From Dipteronia dyeriana (taxonomy: Eukaryota > Streptophyta > Magnoliopsida > Sapindales > Sapindaceae), in the NCBI GenBank assembly GCA_032871835.1, contig CM065301.1, forward strand, positions 79,640,069 through 79,704,068: 64,000 bases of DNA, given 5' to 3'. Positions within the stretch are counted from its first letter, which is position 1. Each line of letters begins with the position of its first letter. Both the position numbers and the translations under genes were made by a program. The notes below the pieces were generated by a model that saw nothing but the letters and a program-made list of their open reading frames with translations, made no database searches and was not told the origin of the DNA. Shown piece after piece: positions 20,828 through 32,161 of this stretch.

Positions 20828-20946
20828 GGGTGTGACCATAATAGCACTAATGCACCGGATCCCATAAGAACTACGAAGTTAAGCGTGCTTGAGAGATAGC
20901 AGTACTAGGATGTATGACCTCCTGGGAAGTCCTCGTGTTGCACCCC
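20828..20946 (+). rRNA. 5S rRNA copy 66
   Basis: GGGTGTGACCATAATAGC; GCTTGAGAGATAGC after box A; GGATGTATGACC in box C. Confidence 0.89.
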
Positions 20947-21161
20947 ATTTTTGCTCGATTCGCATCAGATAATTGAATAATTACGCTCGAAAAAGCGTCC
21001 CTTGATGTTTATTTGATTTTGTCGAATAATTACATCTATATTCAGGTTTTAAACAGGTGGAGGAACGGAAATTATTCTTTTTCTTTAGAATGGGGTAAGA
21101 TAGTTGTGGAGGATTCTCCGATAGAGTAAGGCTTAAGTAAATATTGCACAGAAAACATGAC

Positions 21162-21280
21162 GGGTGCGACCATACCTGCACTAATGCACCAGATCACATC
21201 AGAACTTCGAAGTTAAGCATGCTTGGGCGAGAGCAGTACAAGGATGGGTGACCTCCTGGGAAGTCCTCGTGTTGCACCTC
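21162..21280 (+). rRNA. 5S rRNA copy 67
   Basis: CAGATCACATC, AACTTCG, box A AGTTAAGCATGCTTGG, TACAAGG. Very similar to copy 68, its neighbour. Confidence 0.92.
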
Positions 21281-21497
21281 TTTTTTTGCTCGATTCGCAT
21301 CCGATAATCGAATAATTACGCTCGGAAAAGCGTTTCCTTACTGTTTATTTGATTTAGTCGAATAATTACATCTATATTCAGGTTTTAAACAGATGGATGA
21401 ACGGAAATTATTCTTTTTCTTTGGAATGGGGTAAGATAGTTGTGGAGGATGCTCCGACAGAGTAGGGCTTAAGTAAATATTACGCAGAAAACATGAC

Positions 21498-21616
21498 GGG
21501 TGCGACCATACCAGCACTAATACACCGGATCCCATCAGAGTTTCGAAGTTAAGCATGCTTGGGCGAGAGCAGTACAAGGATGGGTGACCTCATGGGAAGT
21601 CCTCGTGTTGCACCTC
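21498..21616 (+). rRNA. 5S rRNA copy 68
   Basis: CAGAGTTTCG and AGTTAAGCATGCTTGG, TACAAGG, and GACCTCATGGG. Shares the GCATG and ACAAGG variants with copy 67. Confidence 0.92.
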
Positions 21617-21832
21617 TTTTTTTGCTCGATTCGCATCCGATAATCGAATAATTACGCTAGGAAAAGCGTTACCTTACTATTTATTTGATTTTGTCGAATA
21701 GATACACCTATATTCAGGTTTTAATCAGGTGGAAGAATGGAAATTATTCTTTTTCTTTGGAATGGGGTAAGAAAGTTGTAGAGGATGCTCCGGCAGAGTA
21801 GGGTTTAAGTAAATATTGCACGGTAATAAGAG

Positions 21833-21942
21833 TTGTGCGACCATACCAGCACTAATGCACCAGATCCCATCAGAACTCCGAAGTTAAGCGTGCTTGTGCG
21901 AGAGCAGAACTAAGATGGGTGACCTCCTAGGAAGTCCTCGTG
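21833..21942 (+). pseudogene. 5S copy 69, 3' end and terminator deleted
   Basis: Ends CCTCGTG fused to ATTCGTATTTG of the spacer, losing TTGCACCCC and the T-run. Box A has AGTTAAGCGTGCTTGTG; AGAACTAAG precedes box C. Identical truncation in copy 77. Confidence 0.92.
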
Positions 21943-22146
21943 ATTCGTATTTGATAATCGAATAATTACGCTCGGAAAAGCGTCGCCTTGCTGTTTATTT
22001 GATTTAGTAGAATAATTACACCTATATTCAGGTTATTATCTTGTGGAGGAACGGAAATTATTCTTTTTCTTTGGAATAAGGTAAGAAAGTTGTGGAGGAT
22101 GCTCCGGCAGAGTAAGATTTAAGCAAATATTGCACAGAAACATGAC

Positions 22147-22265
22147 AGGTGCGACCATACCAGCATTAATGCACTGGATCCCATCAGAACTCTTAAGTTA
22201 AGCGTGCTTGGGCGAGAGCAGTACTATGATGGGTGACTTCCTGGGAAGTGCTCGTCTTGCACCCC
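22147..22265 (+). rRNA. 5S rRNA copy 70
   Basis: CATTAATGCACTGG, AACTCTTAAG, box A intact, box C TGATGGGTGACTTCC. Duplicated as copy 78. Confidence 0.93.
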
Positions 22266-22481
22266 TTTTTTGCTTGATTCGCATCCGATAATCGAAAAAT
22301 TATGCTCAGAAAAGAGTCGCCTTGCTATTTATTTGATTTAGTCGAATAATTACACCTATATTCATGTTTTAATCAGGTGTAGGAACGTAAATTATTCTTT
22401 TTCATTGGAATGGGGCAACAAAGTTGTGGTGAATGCTCTGGCAGAGTAGGGTTTAAGTAAATATTGCGCAGAAAACATGAC

Positions 22482-22600
22482 TGCTGCGACCATACAAGCA
22501 CTAATGCACCTGATCCCTTCGGAACTCCGAAGTTAAGCGTGCTTTGGCTTGAGCAGTACTAAAATGGATGACCTCCTGGAAAGTCCTCGTGTTGCACCCT
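22482..22600 (+). rRNA. 5S rRNA copy 71
   Basis: CTGCTGCGACCATACAAGC; CCCTTCGG; GCTTTGGCTTGAG; AAATGGATGACC. Duplicated as copy 79. Confidence 0.92.
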
Positions 22601-22817
22601 TTTTATTGCTCGATTCGCATTCGATAAATGAATAATTATGCACGGAAAAGTGTCGTCTTGCTATTTATTTGATTTTGTCGAAAAATTACACCTATATTCA
22701 GGTTTTAATCAGGTGGAGGAACGAAAATTATTCTTTTTCTTTGGAATAGGGTACGAAAGTCGTAAAGTATGCTCCGACAGAGTAGAACATCAGTAAATAT
22801 TACGCAGAAAAAAAGAA

Positions 22818-22935
22818 TGGTGCCACCATACCAGCACTAATGCACCGGATCGCATCAGAACTCCGAAGTTAAGCGTGCTTGGGCGAGAGTAGTACTAGGA
22901 TGGTGATCTCCTGGGAAGTCCTCGTGTTGCACCTC
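22818..22935 (+). rRNA. 5S rRNA copy 72 (type P)
   Basis: TGGTGCCACC start; box A intact; box C GGATGGTGATCTCC. Duplicated as copy 80. Confidence 0.92.
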
Positions 22936-23150
22936 TTTTTTGCTGAATCCGCATCCGATAATTGAATAATTACGCTCGGAAAAGCGTCGGCTTGCTATTT
23001 ATTTGATTTTGTCAAAAATTACATCGATATTCAGGTTTTAATTAGGTGGAGGAACATAAATTATTCTTTTTCTTTGGAATAGGGTAAAAAATTTGTGGAG
23101 GATGCTCCGGTAGAGTAGGGTTTAAGTAAATATTGCGCAGAAAACGTGAC

Positions 23151-23269
23151 CGGTGCGACCATTCCAGCACTAGTGCACCGGATCCCATCGGAACTCCGAA
23201 GTTATGTGTGCTTGGGCGATAACAGTACTAGGATGGGTGACCTCCTGGGAAGACCTCGTGTTACACCCT
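23151..23269 (+). rRNA. 5S rRNA copy 73 (type Q)
   Basis: CCATTCCAGCACTAGTGC; box A AGTTATGTGTGCTTGG; box C intact. Duplicated as copy 81. Confidence 0.93.
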
Positions 23270-23485
23270 TTTTTTGCTCGATTCGCATACGATAATCGAA
23301 TAATTACGTTCGGAAAAAAGTCGCCTTGATGTTCATTTTATTTTGTCTAATAATTACACCTATATTCAGGTTTGAATCAGGTGGAGGACCGCAAATAAAT
23401 CTTTTTCCTTGGAATGGGGCAAGAAAGTTTTGGAGGATGCTCCGGTTTAGTAGAGCTTAATTAAATATTGCGCAGAAAACATGAC

Positions 23486-23604
23486 TGGCGTGACCATATC
23501 ATAACTAATGCACCGGATCCAATCAGAACTCTGAAGTTATGCGTGCTTGGGCGAGAGCAGTACTAGGATGGGTGACCTCCTGGGAAGCTCTCGTGTTGCA
23601 TATC
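23486..23604 (+). rRNA. 5S rRNA copy 74 (type R)
   Basis: CCATATCATAAC; box A AGTTATGCGTGCTTGG; 3' end GTTGCATATCG, which cannot pair with the 5' end. Duplicated as copy 82. Confidence 0.92.
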
Positions 23605-23819
23605 GTTTTTGCTCGATTCGCATCCTATAATCGAATAATTACGCTCGGAAAAGCATCGCCTTGCTGTTTATTTGATTTTGTCGAAAAATTACACCTATAT
23701 TCAGGTTTTAATTAGGTAGAGGAACGGAAATTGTTCTTTTTCTTTGGAATGAGGCAAACAAGTTGTGGAGGATGCTCCGGTTAAGTAGGGCTTAAGTCTA
23801 TATTGCACAGAAATATGAC

Positions 23820-23938
23820 GGTCGCGACCATACCAGCACTAATGCACCGGATCTGATCAGAACTATGAAGTTAAACGGGCTTGGTCGAGAGCAGTACTAG
23901 GATGGGTGACCTCCTGGGAAGCTCTCTTGTAGCACCGT
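23820..23938 (+). rRNA. 5S rRNA copy 75 (type S)
   Basis: GGATCTGATC, AACTATG, box A AGTTAAACGGGCTTGG; 3' TGTAGCACCG. Duplicated as copy 83. Confidence 0.92.
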
Positions 23939-24153
23939 TTTATTGCTCGATTCGCATCTGATTATCGAATAATTACGCTCGGAAAAACGTCGCCTTGCTA
24001 TTTATTTGATTTTGTTGAATAATTACACCTATATTCAAGTTTGAATCAGGTGGAGGAACGAAAATTATTCTTTTTCCTTGAATGGGGCAAGAACGTTTTG
24101 GTGGATGCTCCGGTAGAGTAGGGTTTAAGTAAATATTGCGCAGAAAACATGAC

Positions 24154-24271
24154 GGGTGCGACCATACATGCACTAATGAACCGGATTCCATCAGAACTAT
24201 GAAGTTAAGCGGGCTTGGGCGAGAGCAGTACTAGGACGGGTGACCTCCTGGGAATCTCTCGTGTTGCACCT
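24154..24271 (+). rRNA. 5S rRNA copy 76 (type T)
   Basis: CCATACATGC, AATGAACCGGATTCC, GCGGGCTTGG in box A, GGACGGGTGACC in box C. Duplicated as copy 84. Confidence 0.92.
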
Positions 24272-24488
24272 TTTTTTTGCTCGATTCGCATCCTGATAAT
24301 CGAATAATTACGCTTGGAAAATCGTCGCCTTGCTGTTTATTTGATTTTGTCGAAAAATTACACCTAAATTCAGGTTTTAATCAGGTGGAGGAACGGAAAT
24401 TATTCTTTTTCATTGGAATAGGGTAAGAAAGTTGTAGAGGATGCTCCGGCAGAGTAGGGTTTAAGTAAATATTGCACGGTAATAAGAG

Positions 24489-24598
24489 TTGTGCGACCAT
24501 ACCAGCACTAATGCACCAGATCCCATCAGAACTCCGAAGTTAAGCGTGCTTGTGCGAGAGCAGAACTAAGATGGGTGACCTCCTAGGAAGTCCTCGTG
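24489..24598 (+). pseudogene. 5S copy 77, duplicate of truncated copy 69
   Basis: Identical to copy 69 as far as I can see, including the missing 3' end and T-run. Confidence 0.93.
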
Positions 24599-24802
24599 AT
24601 TCGTATTTGATAATCGAATAATTACGCTCGGAAAAGCGTCGCCTTGCTGTTTATTTGATTTAGTAGAATAATTACACCTATATTCAGGTTATTATCTTGT
24701 GGAGGAACGGAAATTATTCTTTTTCTTTGGAATAAGGTAAGAAAGTTGTGGAGGATGCTCCGGCAGAGTAAGATTTAAGCAAATATTGCACAGAAACATG
24801 AC

Positions 24803-24921
24803 AGGTGCGACCATACCAGCATTAATGCACTGGATCCCATCAGAACTCTTAAGTTAAGCGTGCTTGGGCGAGAGCAGTACTATGATGGGTGACTTCCTGG
24901 GAAGTGCTCGTCTTGCACCCC
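24803..24921 (+). rRNA. 5S rRNA copy 78
   Basis: Duplicate of copy 70; no difference noticed. Confidence 0.93.
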
Positions 24922-25137
24922 TTTTTTGCTTGATTCGCATCCGATAATCGAAAAATTATGCTCAGAAAAGAGTCGCCTTGCTATTTATTTGATTTAGTCG
25001 AATAATTACACCTATATTCATGTTTTAATCAGGTGTAGGAACGTAAATTATTCTTTTTCATTGGAATGGGGCAACAAAGTTGTGGTGAATGCTCTGGCAG
25101 AGTAGGGTTTAAGTAAATATTGCGCAGAAAACATGAC

Positions 25138-25256
25138 TGCTGCGACCATACAAGCACTAATGCACCTGATCCCTTCGGAACTCCGAAGTTAAGCGTGCTT
25201 TGGCTTGAGCAGTACTAAAATGGATGACCTCCTGGAAAGTCCTCGTGTTGCACCCT
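25138..25256 (+). rRNA. 5S rRNA copy 79
   Basis: Duplicate of copy 71; no difference noticed. Confidence 0.93.
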
Positions 25257-25473
25257 TTTTATTGCTCGATTCGCATTCGATAAATGAATAATTATGCACG
25301 GAAAAGTGTCGTCTTGCTATTTATTTGATTTTGTCGAAAAATTACACCTATATTCATGTTTTAATCAGGTAGAGGAACGAAAATTATTCTTTTTCTTTGG
25401 AATAGGGTACGAAAGTCGTAAAGTATTCTCCGACAGAGTAGAACATCAGTAAATATTACGCAGAAAAAAAGAA

Positions 25474-25591
25474 TGGTGCCACCATACCAGCACTAATGCA
25501 CCGGATCGCATCAGAACTCCGAAGTTAAGCGTGCTTGGGCGAGAGTAGTACTAGGATGGTGACCTCCTGGGAAGTCCTCGTGTTGCACCTC
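25474..25591 (+). rRNA. 5S rRNA copy 80 (type P)
   Basis: Duplicate of copy 72 with GGTGACCTCC in place of GGTGATCTCC. Confidence 0.93.
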
Positions 25592-25806
25592 TTTTTTGCT
25601 GAATCCGCATCCGATAATTGAATAATTACGCTCGGAAAAGCGTCGGCTTGCTATTTATTTGATTTTGTCAAAAATTACATCGATATTCAGGTTTTAATTA
25701 GGTGGAGGAACATAAATTATTCTTTTTCTTTGGAATAGGGTAAAAAATTTGTGGAGGATGCTCCGGTAGAGTAGGGTTTAAGTAAATATTGCGCAGAAAA
25801 CGTGAC

Positions 25807-25925
25807 CGGTGCGACCATTCCAGCACTAGTGCACCGGATCCCATCGGAACTCCGAAGTTATGTGTGCTTGGGCGATAACAGTACTAGGATGGGTGACCTC
25901 CTGGGAAGACCTCGTGTTACACCCT
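25807..25925 (+). rRNA. 5S rRNA copy 81 (type Q)
   Basis: Duplicate of copy 73; no difference noticed. Confidence 0.93.
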
Positions 25926-26141
25926 TTTTTTGCTCGATTCGCATACGATAATCGAATAATTACGTTCGGAAAAAAGTCGCCTTGATGTTCATTTTATTTT
26001 GTCTAATAATTACACCTATATTCAGGTTTGAATCAGGTGGAGGACCGCAAATAAATCTTTTTCCTTGGAATGGGGCAAGAAAGTTTTGGAGGATGCTCCG
26101 GTTTAGTAGAGCTTAATTAAATATTGCGCAGAAAACATGAC

Positions 26142-26260
26142 TGGCGTGACCATATCATAACTAATGCACCGGATCCAATCAGAACTCTGAAGTTATGCGT
26201 GCTTGGGCGAGAGCAGTACTAGGATGGGTGACCTCCTGGGAAGCTCTCTTGTTGCATATC
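26142..26260 (+). rRNA. 5S rRNA copy 82 (type R)
   Basis: Duplicate of copy 74 with CTCTTGTTGC for CTCGTGTTGC. Confidence 0.93.
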
Positions 26261-26475
26261 GTTTTTGCTCGATTCGCATCCTATAATCCAATAATTACGC
26301 TCGGAAAAGCATCGCCTTGCTGTTTATTTGATTTTGTCGAAAAATTACACCTATATTCAGGTTTTAATTAGGTAGAGGAACGGAAATTGTTCTTTTTCTT
26401 TGGAATGAGGCAAACAAGTTGTGGAGGATGCTCCGGTTAAGTAGGGCTTAAGTCTATATTGCACAGAAATATGAC

Positions 26476-26594
26476 GGTCGCGACCATACCAGCACTAATG
26501 CACCGGATCTGATCAGAACTATGAAGTTAAACGGGCTTGGTCGAGAGCAGTACTAGGATGGGTGACCTCCTGGGAAGCTCTCTTGTAGCACCGT
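26476..26594 (+). rRNA. 5S rRNA copy 83 (type S)
   Basis: Duplicate of copy 75; no difference noticed. Confidence 0.93.
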
Positions 26595-26810
26595 TTTATT
26601 GCTCGATTCGCATCTGATTATCGAATAATTACGCTCGGAAAAACGTCGCCTTGCTATTTATTTGATTTTGTTGAATAATTACACCTATATTCAAGTTTGA
26701 ATCAGGTGGAGGAACGAAAATTATTCTTTTTCCTTGGAATGGGGCAAGAACGTTTTGGTGGATGCTCCGGTAGAGTAGGGTTTAAGTAAATATTGCGCAG
26801 AAAACATGAC

Positions 26811-26928
26811 GGGTGCGACCATACATGCACTAATGAACCGGATTCCATCAGAACTATGAAGTTAAGCGGGCTTGGGCGAGAGCAGTACTAGGACGGGTGA
26901 CCTCCTGGGAATCTCTCGTGTTGCACCT
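26811..26928 (+). rRNA. 5S rRNA copy 84 (type T)
   Basis: Duplicate of copy 76; its upstream spacer has TTCCTTGGAATG where the first copy lacks one G. Confidence 0.93.
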
Positions 26929-27146
26929 TTTTTTTGCTCGATTCGCATCCTGATAATCGAATAATTACGCTTGGAAAATCGTCGCCTTGCTGTTTATTTG
27001 ATTTTGTCGAAAAATTACACCTAAATTCAGGTTTTAATCAGGTGGAGGAACGGAAATTATTCTTTTTCATTGGAATAGGGTACGAAAGTGGTGGAGGATG
27101 CTCTGACAGATTAGAATTTAATTAAATATTACTTAGAAAACAAGAC

Positions 27147-27264
27147 GGGTGCGACCGTACCTGCACTAATGCACCGGATCCCATCAGAACTTCGAAGTTA
27201 AGCGTGCTTAGGCGAGAGCAGTACTAGGATGGTGACCTCTTAGGAAGTCCTCGTGTTGCATATC
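27147..27264 (+). rRNA. 5S rRNA copy 85 (type P)
   Basis: CCGTACCTGC; box A intact then TTAGGCGAG; GGATGGTGACC; 3' GTTGCATATCG. Confidence 0.91.
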
Positions 27265-27479
27265 GTTTTTCTCTATTCGCATCCGATAATCGAATAATCA
27301 CGCTCGGAAAAGCATCGCCTTGCAGTTTATTTGATTTTGTCAAAAAATTACACCTATATTCAGGTTTTAATCTGGTGGAGGAACAAAAATTATTCTTTTT
27401 CTTTGGAATGGGGTAAAAAGGTTGTGAAAGATGCTCCGGCAGAGTAGGGTTTAAGTAAATATTGCGCAGAAAACATGAC

Positions 27480-27597
27480 TGGTGCGACCATTCCGGCACA
27501 AATGCACCGGATCCCATCAGAACTCGAAGTTATGCGTGCTTGGGCGATAGCAGTACTAGGATGGGTGACCTCCTGGGAAGACTTCGTGTTACACCAT
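27480..27597 (+). rRNA. 5S rRNA copy 86 (type Q)
   Basis: CCATTCCGGCACAAATG; one C lost giving GAACTCGAAG; box A AGTTATGCGTGCTTGG. Confidence 0.91.
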
Positions 27598-27813
27598 TTT
27601 TTTGCTTGATCCGCATCCGATAATCGAATAATTACGCTCGGAAAAACGTCGCCTTGCTGTTTATTTTATTTTGTCGAATAATTACACCTATATTCAGGTT
27701 TGAATCAGGTGGAGGACCGAAAATTATTCTTTTTCCTTGGAATGGGGCAAGAAAGTTTTGGAGGATGCTCCGGTTTAGTAGAGCTTAATTAAATATTGCG
27801 CAGAAAACATGAC

Positions 27814-27932
27814 GGGCGCGACCATATCAGCACTAATGCACCGGATCCGATCAGAACTCTGAAGTTATGCGTGCTTGGGCGAGAGCAGTACTAGGATGGG
27901 TAACCTCCTGGGAAGCTATCGTGTTGCATATC
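27814..27932 (+). rRNA. 5S rRNA copy 87 (type R)
   Basis: CCATATCAGC, GGATCCGATC, AGTTATGCGTGCTTGG, GGGTAACCTCC in box C, 3' GTTGCATATCG. Confidence 0.91.
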
Positions 27933-28147
27933 GTTTTTGCTCGATTCGCATCCGATAATCGAATAATTACGCTCGGAAAAGCGTCGCCTTGATGTTTATT
28001 TGATTTTGTGGAAAAATTACACCTATATTCAGGTTTTAATCAGGTAGAGGAACGGAAATTATTCTTTTTCTTTGGAATGAGGCAAGAAAGTTGTGGAGGA
28101 TGCTCCGGTAAAGTAGGGCTTAAGTCTATATTTCACAGAAACATCAC

Positions 28148-28265
28148 GGTCGCGACCATACCAGCACTAATGCACCGGATCCGATCAGAACTATGAAGTT
28201 AAGCGGGCTTGGGCGAGAACAGTTCTAGGATGGGTGACCTCCTTGGAAGCTCGCGTGTTGCACCG
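28148..28265 (+). rRNA. 5S rRNA copy 88 (type S)
   Basis: GGTCGCGACC, GGATCCGATC, AACTATG, GCGGGCTTGG; 3' CGCGTGTTGCACCG. Confidence 0.91.
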
Positions 28266-28482
28266 TTTTATTGCTCGATTTGCATCTGATAATCGAATAA
28301 TTACGCTCGGAAAAACGTCGCCGTGCTGTTTATTTCATTTTGTTGAATAATTACACCTATATTAAGGTTTGAATCAGATGGAGGAACGAAAATTATTATT
28401 TTTCCTTGGAATGGGACAAGAACGTTTTGGAGGATGCTCCGGTAGAGTAGGGCTTAAGTAAATATTGCGCAGAAAACATGAC

Positions 28483-28600
28483 GGGTGCGACCAAACATGC
28501 ACTAATGCACCGGATTCAATCAGAACTATGAAGTTAAGCGGGCTTGGGCGAGAGCAGTACTAGGACAAGTGACCTCTTGGGAAGTTCTCGTGTTGCACCT
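28483..28600 (+). rRNA. 5S rRNA copy 89 (type T)
   Basis: CCAAACATGC, GGATTCAATC, GCGGGCTTGG; box C GGACAAGTGACCTC. Confidence 0.91.
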
Positions 28601-28818
28601 TTTTTTTGCTCGGTTCGCATCTTGATAATTGAATAATTACGCTCAGAAAATCGTCTCCTTGCTGTTTATTTGATTTTGTCGAAAAATTACACCTATATTC
28701 AGGTTTTAATCAGGTGGAGGAACGGAAATTATTCTTTTTCATTGGAATAGGGTATGAAAGTTGTGGAGGATGCTCCGACAGATTAGAATTTAAGTAAATA
28801 TTACTTAGAAAACAAGAC

Positions 28819-28936
28819 GGGTGCGACCATACCAGCACTAATGCACCAGATCCCATCAGAACTCCGAAGTTGAGCGTGCTTGGGCGAGAACAGTACTAGG
28901 ATGGTGACCTCCTGGGAAGTCCACGTGTTGCATATC
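28819..28936 (+). rRNA. 5S rRNA copy 90 (type P)
   Basis: CAGATCCC, box A AGTTGAGCGTGCTTGG, GGATGGTGACC, 3' CACGTGTTGCATATCG. Confidence 0.91.
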
Positions 28937-29151
28937 GTTTTGCTCTATTCGCATCCGATAATCGAATAATCATGTTCGGAAAAGCGTCGCCTTGCTGTTT
29001 ATTTGATTTTGTCGAAAAATTACACCTATATTCAGGTTTTAATCAGGTGGAGAAACAGAAATTATTCTTTTTCTTTGGAATGGGGTAAAAAGGTTGTGGA
29101 AGATGCTCTGGCAGAGTAGGGTTTAAGTAAATATTGCGCAGAAAACATGAC

Positions 29152-29268
29152 TGGTGCGACCATTCCGGCACAAATGCACCGGATCCCATCAGAACTCGAA
29201 GTTATGCGTGCTTGGGCGATAGCAGTACTAGGATGGGTGACCTCCTGGGAAGACCTCGTGTTACGCCA
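29152..29268 (+). rRNA. 5S rRNA copy 91 (type Q)
   Basis: CCATTCCGGCACAAATG, GAACTCGAAG, AGTTATGCGTGCTTGG; 3' GTTACGCC. Confidence 0.91.
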
Positions 29269-29485
29269 TTTTTTTGCTTGATCCGCATCCGATAATCGAA
29301 TAATTACGCTCGGAAAAACGTCGCCTTGCTGTTTATTTTATTTTGTCGAATAATTACACCTATATTCAGGTTTGAATCAGGTGGAGGACCGGAAATTATT
29401 CGTTTTCCTTGGAATGGGGCAAGAAAGTTTTGGAGGATGCTCCAGTTTAGTAGAGCTTAATTAAATATTTTGCAGAAAACATGAC

Positions 29486-29604
29486 GGGCGCGACCATATC
29501 AGCACTAATGCACTGGATCCAATCAGAACTCTGAAGTTATGCGTTATTGGGCGAGAGCAGTACTAGGATGGGTGACCTCCTGGGAAGCTCTCGTGTTGCA
29601 TATC
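29486..29604 (+). rRNA. 5S rRNA copy 92 (type R)
   Basis: CCATATCAGC, ACTGGATCCAATC, AGTTATGCGTTATTGG in box A; 3' GTTGCATATCG. Confidence 0.91.
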
Positions 29605-29819
29605 GTTTTTGCTCGATTCGCATCCGATAATCGAATAATTACGCTCGGAAAAGCGTCGCCTTACTGTTTATTTGATTTTGTTGAAAAATTACACCTATAT
29701 TCAGGTTTTAATCAGGTAGAGGAACGGAAATTATTATTTTTCTTTGGAATGAGGCAAGAAAGTTGTGGAGGATGCTCCGGTAAAGTAGGGCTTAAGTCTA
29801 TATTGCACAGAAATGTCAC

Positions 29820-29937
29820 GGTCGCGACCATACCAGCACTAATGCACCGGATCCGATCAGAACTATGCAGTTAAGCGGGCTTGGGCGAGAACAGTTCTAG
29901 GATGGGTGACCTCCCTGGAAGCTCGCGTGTTGAACCG
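29820..29937 (+). rRNA. 5S rRNA copy 93 (type S)
   Basis: GGATCCGATC, AACTATGCAG, GCGGGCTTGG; 3' GTGTTGAACCG. Confidence 0.91.
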
Positions 29938-30153
29938 TTTTATTGCTCGATTTGCATCTGATAATCGAATAATTACGCTCGGAAAAACGTCGCCTTGCTG
30001 TTTATTTGATTTTGTTGAATAATTACACCTATATTAAGGTTTGAATCAGATGGAGGAACGAAAATTATTATTTTTCCTTGGAATGGGACAAGAACGTTTT
30101 GGAGGATGCTCCGGTAGAGTAGGGCTTAAGTAAATATTGCGCAGAAAACATGA

Positions 30154-30271
30154 AGGTGCGACCATACATGCACTAATGCACCGGATTCAATCAGAACTAT
30201 GAAGTTAAGCGGGCTTGGGCGAGAGCAGTACTAGGACGGGTGACCTCTTGGGAAGATCTCGTGTTGCACCT
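30154..30271 (+). rRNA. 5S rRNA copy 94 (type T)
   Basis: GAAGGTGCGACC start, CCATACATGC, GGATTCAATC, GGACGGGTGACCTC. Confidence 0.91.
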
Positions 30272-30489
30272 TTTTTTTGCTCGATTCGCATCTTGATAAT
30301 TGAATAATTACGCTCAGAAAATCGTCGCCTTGCTGTTTATTTGATTTTGTCGAAAAATTACACCAATATTCAGCTTTTAATCAGGTGGAGGAACGGAAAT
30401 TATTCTTTTTCATTGGAATAGGGTATGAAAGTTGTGGAGGATGGTCCGACAGATTAGAATTTAAGTAAATATTACTTAGAAAACAAGAC

Positions 30490-30607
30490 GGGTGCAACCA
30501 TACCAGCACTAATGCACCAGATCCCATCAGAACTCCGAAGTTAAGCGTGCTTAGGCGAGAGCAGTACTAGGATGGTGACCTCCTGGGAAGTCCACGTGTT
30601 GCATATC
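30490..30607 (+). rRNA. 5S rRNA copy 95 (type P)
   Basis: GGTGCAACC, CAGATCCC, box A AGTTAAGCGTGCTTAG, GGATGGTGACC, 3' CACGTGTTGCATATCG. Confidence 0.91.
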
Positions 30608-30822
30608 GTTTTGCTCTATTCGCATCCGATAATCGAATAATCACGTTCGTAAAAGCGTCGCCTTGCTGTTTATTTGATTTTGTCAAAAAATTACACCTAT
30701 ATTCAGGTTTTAATCAGGTGGAGGAACAGAAATTATTCTTTTTCTTTGGAATGGGGTAAAAAGGTTGTGAAAGATGCTCCGGCAGAGTAGGGTTTAAGTA
30801 AATATTGCGCAGAAAACATGAC

Positions 30823-30939
30823 TGGTGCGACCATTCCGGCACAAATGCACCGGATCCCATCAGAACTCGAAGTTATGCGTGCTTGGGCAATAGCAGTACT
30901 AGGATGGGTTACCTCCTGGGAAGACCTCGTGTTACACCA
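30823..30939 (+). rRNA. 5S rRNA copy 96 (type Q)
   Basis: CCATTCCGGCACAAATG, GAACTCGAAG, AGTTATGCGTGCTTGG; box C GGGTTACCTCC. Confidence 0.91.
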
Positions 30940-31156
30940 TTTTTTTGCTTGATCCGCATCCGATAATCGAATAATTACGCTCGGAAAAACGTCGCCTTGC
31001 TGTTTATTTTATTTTGTCGAATAATTACACCTATATTCAGGTTTGAATCAGGTGGAGGACCAGAAATTATTCTTTTTCCTTGGAATGGGGCAAGAAAGTT
31101 TTGGAGGATGCTCCGGTTTAGTAGAGCTTAATTAAATATTGCGCAGAAAACATGAC

Positions 31157-31275
31157 GGGCGCGACCATATCAGCACTAATGCACCGGATCCGATCAAAAC
31201 TCTGTAGTTATGCGTGTTTGGGCGAGAGCAGTACTAGGATGGGTGACCTCCTGGGAAGCTCTCGTGTTGCATATC
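31157..31275 (+). rRNA. 5S rRNA copy 97 (type R)
   Basis: CCATATCAGC, GGATCCGATC, box A AGTTATGCGTGTTTGG, 3' GTTGCATATCG. Confidence 0.91.
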
Positions 31276-31490
31276 GTTTTTGCTCGATTCGCATCCGATA
31301 ATCGAATAATTACGCTCGGAAAAGCGTCGCCTTGATGTTTATTTGATTTTGTGGAAAAATTACACCTATATTCAGGTTTTAATCAGGTAGAGGAACGGAA
31401 ATTATTCTTTTTCTTTTTAATGAGGCAAGAAAGATATGGTGGATGCTCCGGTAAAGTACGGCTTAAGTCTATATTGCACAGAAACATCAC

Positions 31491-31608
31491 GGTCGCGACC
31501 ATACCAGCACTAATGCACCGGATCCGATCAGAACTACGAAGTTAAGCGGGCTTGGGCGAGAACAGTACTAGGATGGGTGACCTCCTGGGAAGCTCGCGTG
31601 TTGCACCG
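31491..31608 (+). rRNA. 5S rRNA copy 98 (type S)
   Basis: GGTCGCGACC, GGATCCGATC, AACTACG, GCGGGCTTGG; box C intact. Confidence 0.92.
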
Positions 31609-31825
31609 TTTTATTGCTCGATTCGCATCTGATAATCGAATAATTACGCTCGGAAAAACGTCGCCTTGCTGTTTATTTGATTTTGTCAAATAATTACACC
31701 TATATTAAGGTTTGAATCAGATGGAGGAACGAAAATTATTTTTTTTCCTTGGAATAGGACAAGAACGTTTTGGAGGATGCTCCGGTAGAGTAGGGCTTAA
31801 GTAAATATTGTGCAGAAAACATGAC

Positions 31826-31943
31826 GGGTGCGACCATACATGCACTAATGCACCGGATTCCATCAGAACTATGAAGTTAAGCGGGCTTGGGCGAGAGCAG
31901 TACTAGGACGGGTGACCTCTTGGGAAGCTCTCGTGTTGCACCT
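31826..31943 (+). rRNA. 5S rRNA copy 99 (type T)
   Basis: CCATACATGC, GGATTCC, AACTATG, GCGGGCTTGG, GGACGGGTGACC. Confidence 0.92.
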
Positions 31944-32161
31944 TTTTTTTGCTCGATTTGCATCCTGATAATCGAATAATTACGCTCGGAAAATCGTCGC
32001 CTTGCTGTTTATTTGATTTTGTCGAAAAATTACACCTATAATCAAGTTTTAATCAGGTGGAGGAACGGAAATTATTCTTTTTTTTTGGAATAGGGTATGA
32101 AAGTTGTGGAGGATGCTCCGACAGATTAGAATTTAAGTAAATATTACTTAGAAAACAAGAC

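Larger units (their letters stand above)
21767..27077 (+). repeat. Near-identical 2656-bp tandem duplication (eight units each)
   Basis: The block from about 21767 to 24420 is repeated from about 24421 to 27077. All eight 5S starts (21833, 22147, 22482, 22818, 23151, 23486, 23820, 24154) recur 2656 to 2657 bp later. I saw only a handful of differences, for example GATCTCC versus GACCTCC near 22897/25560, TTCAGG versus TTCATG near 22700/25355, and one missing G near 24080. Even the private 3' truncation of copy 69 is shared by copy 77. This is the youngest large event visible in the window. Confidence 0.95.
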
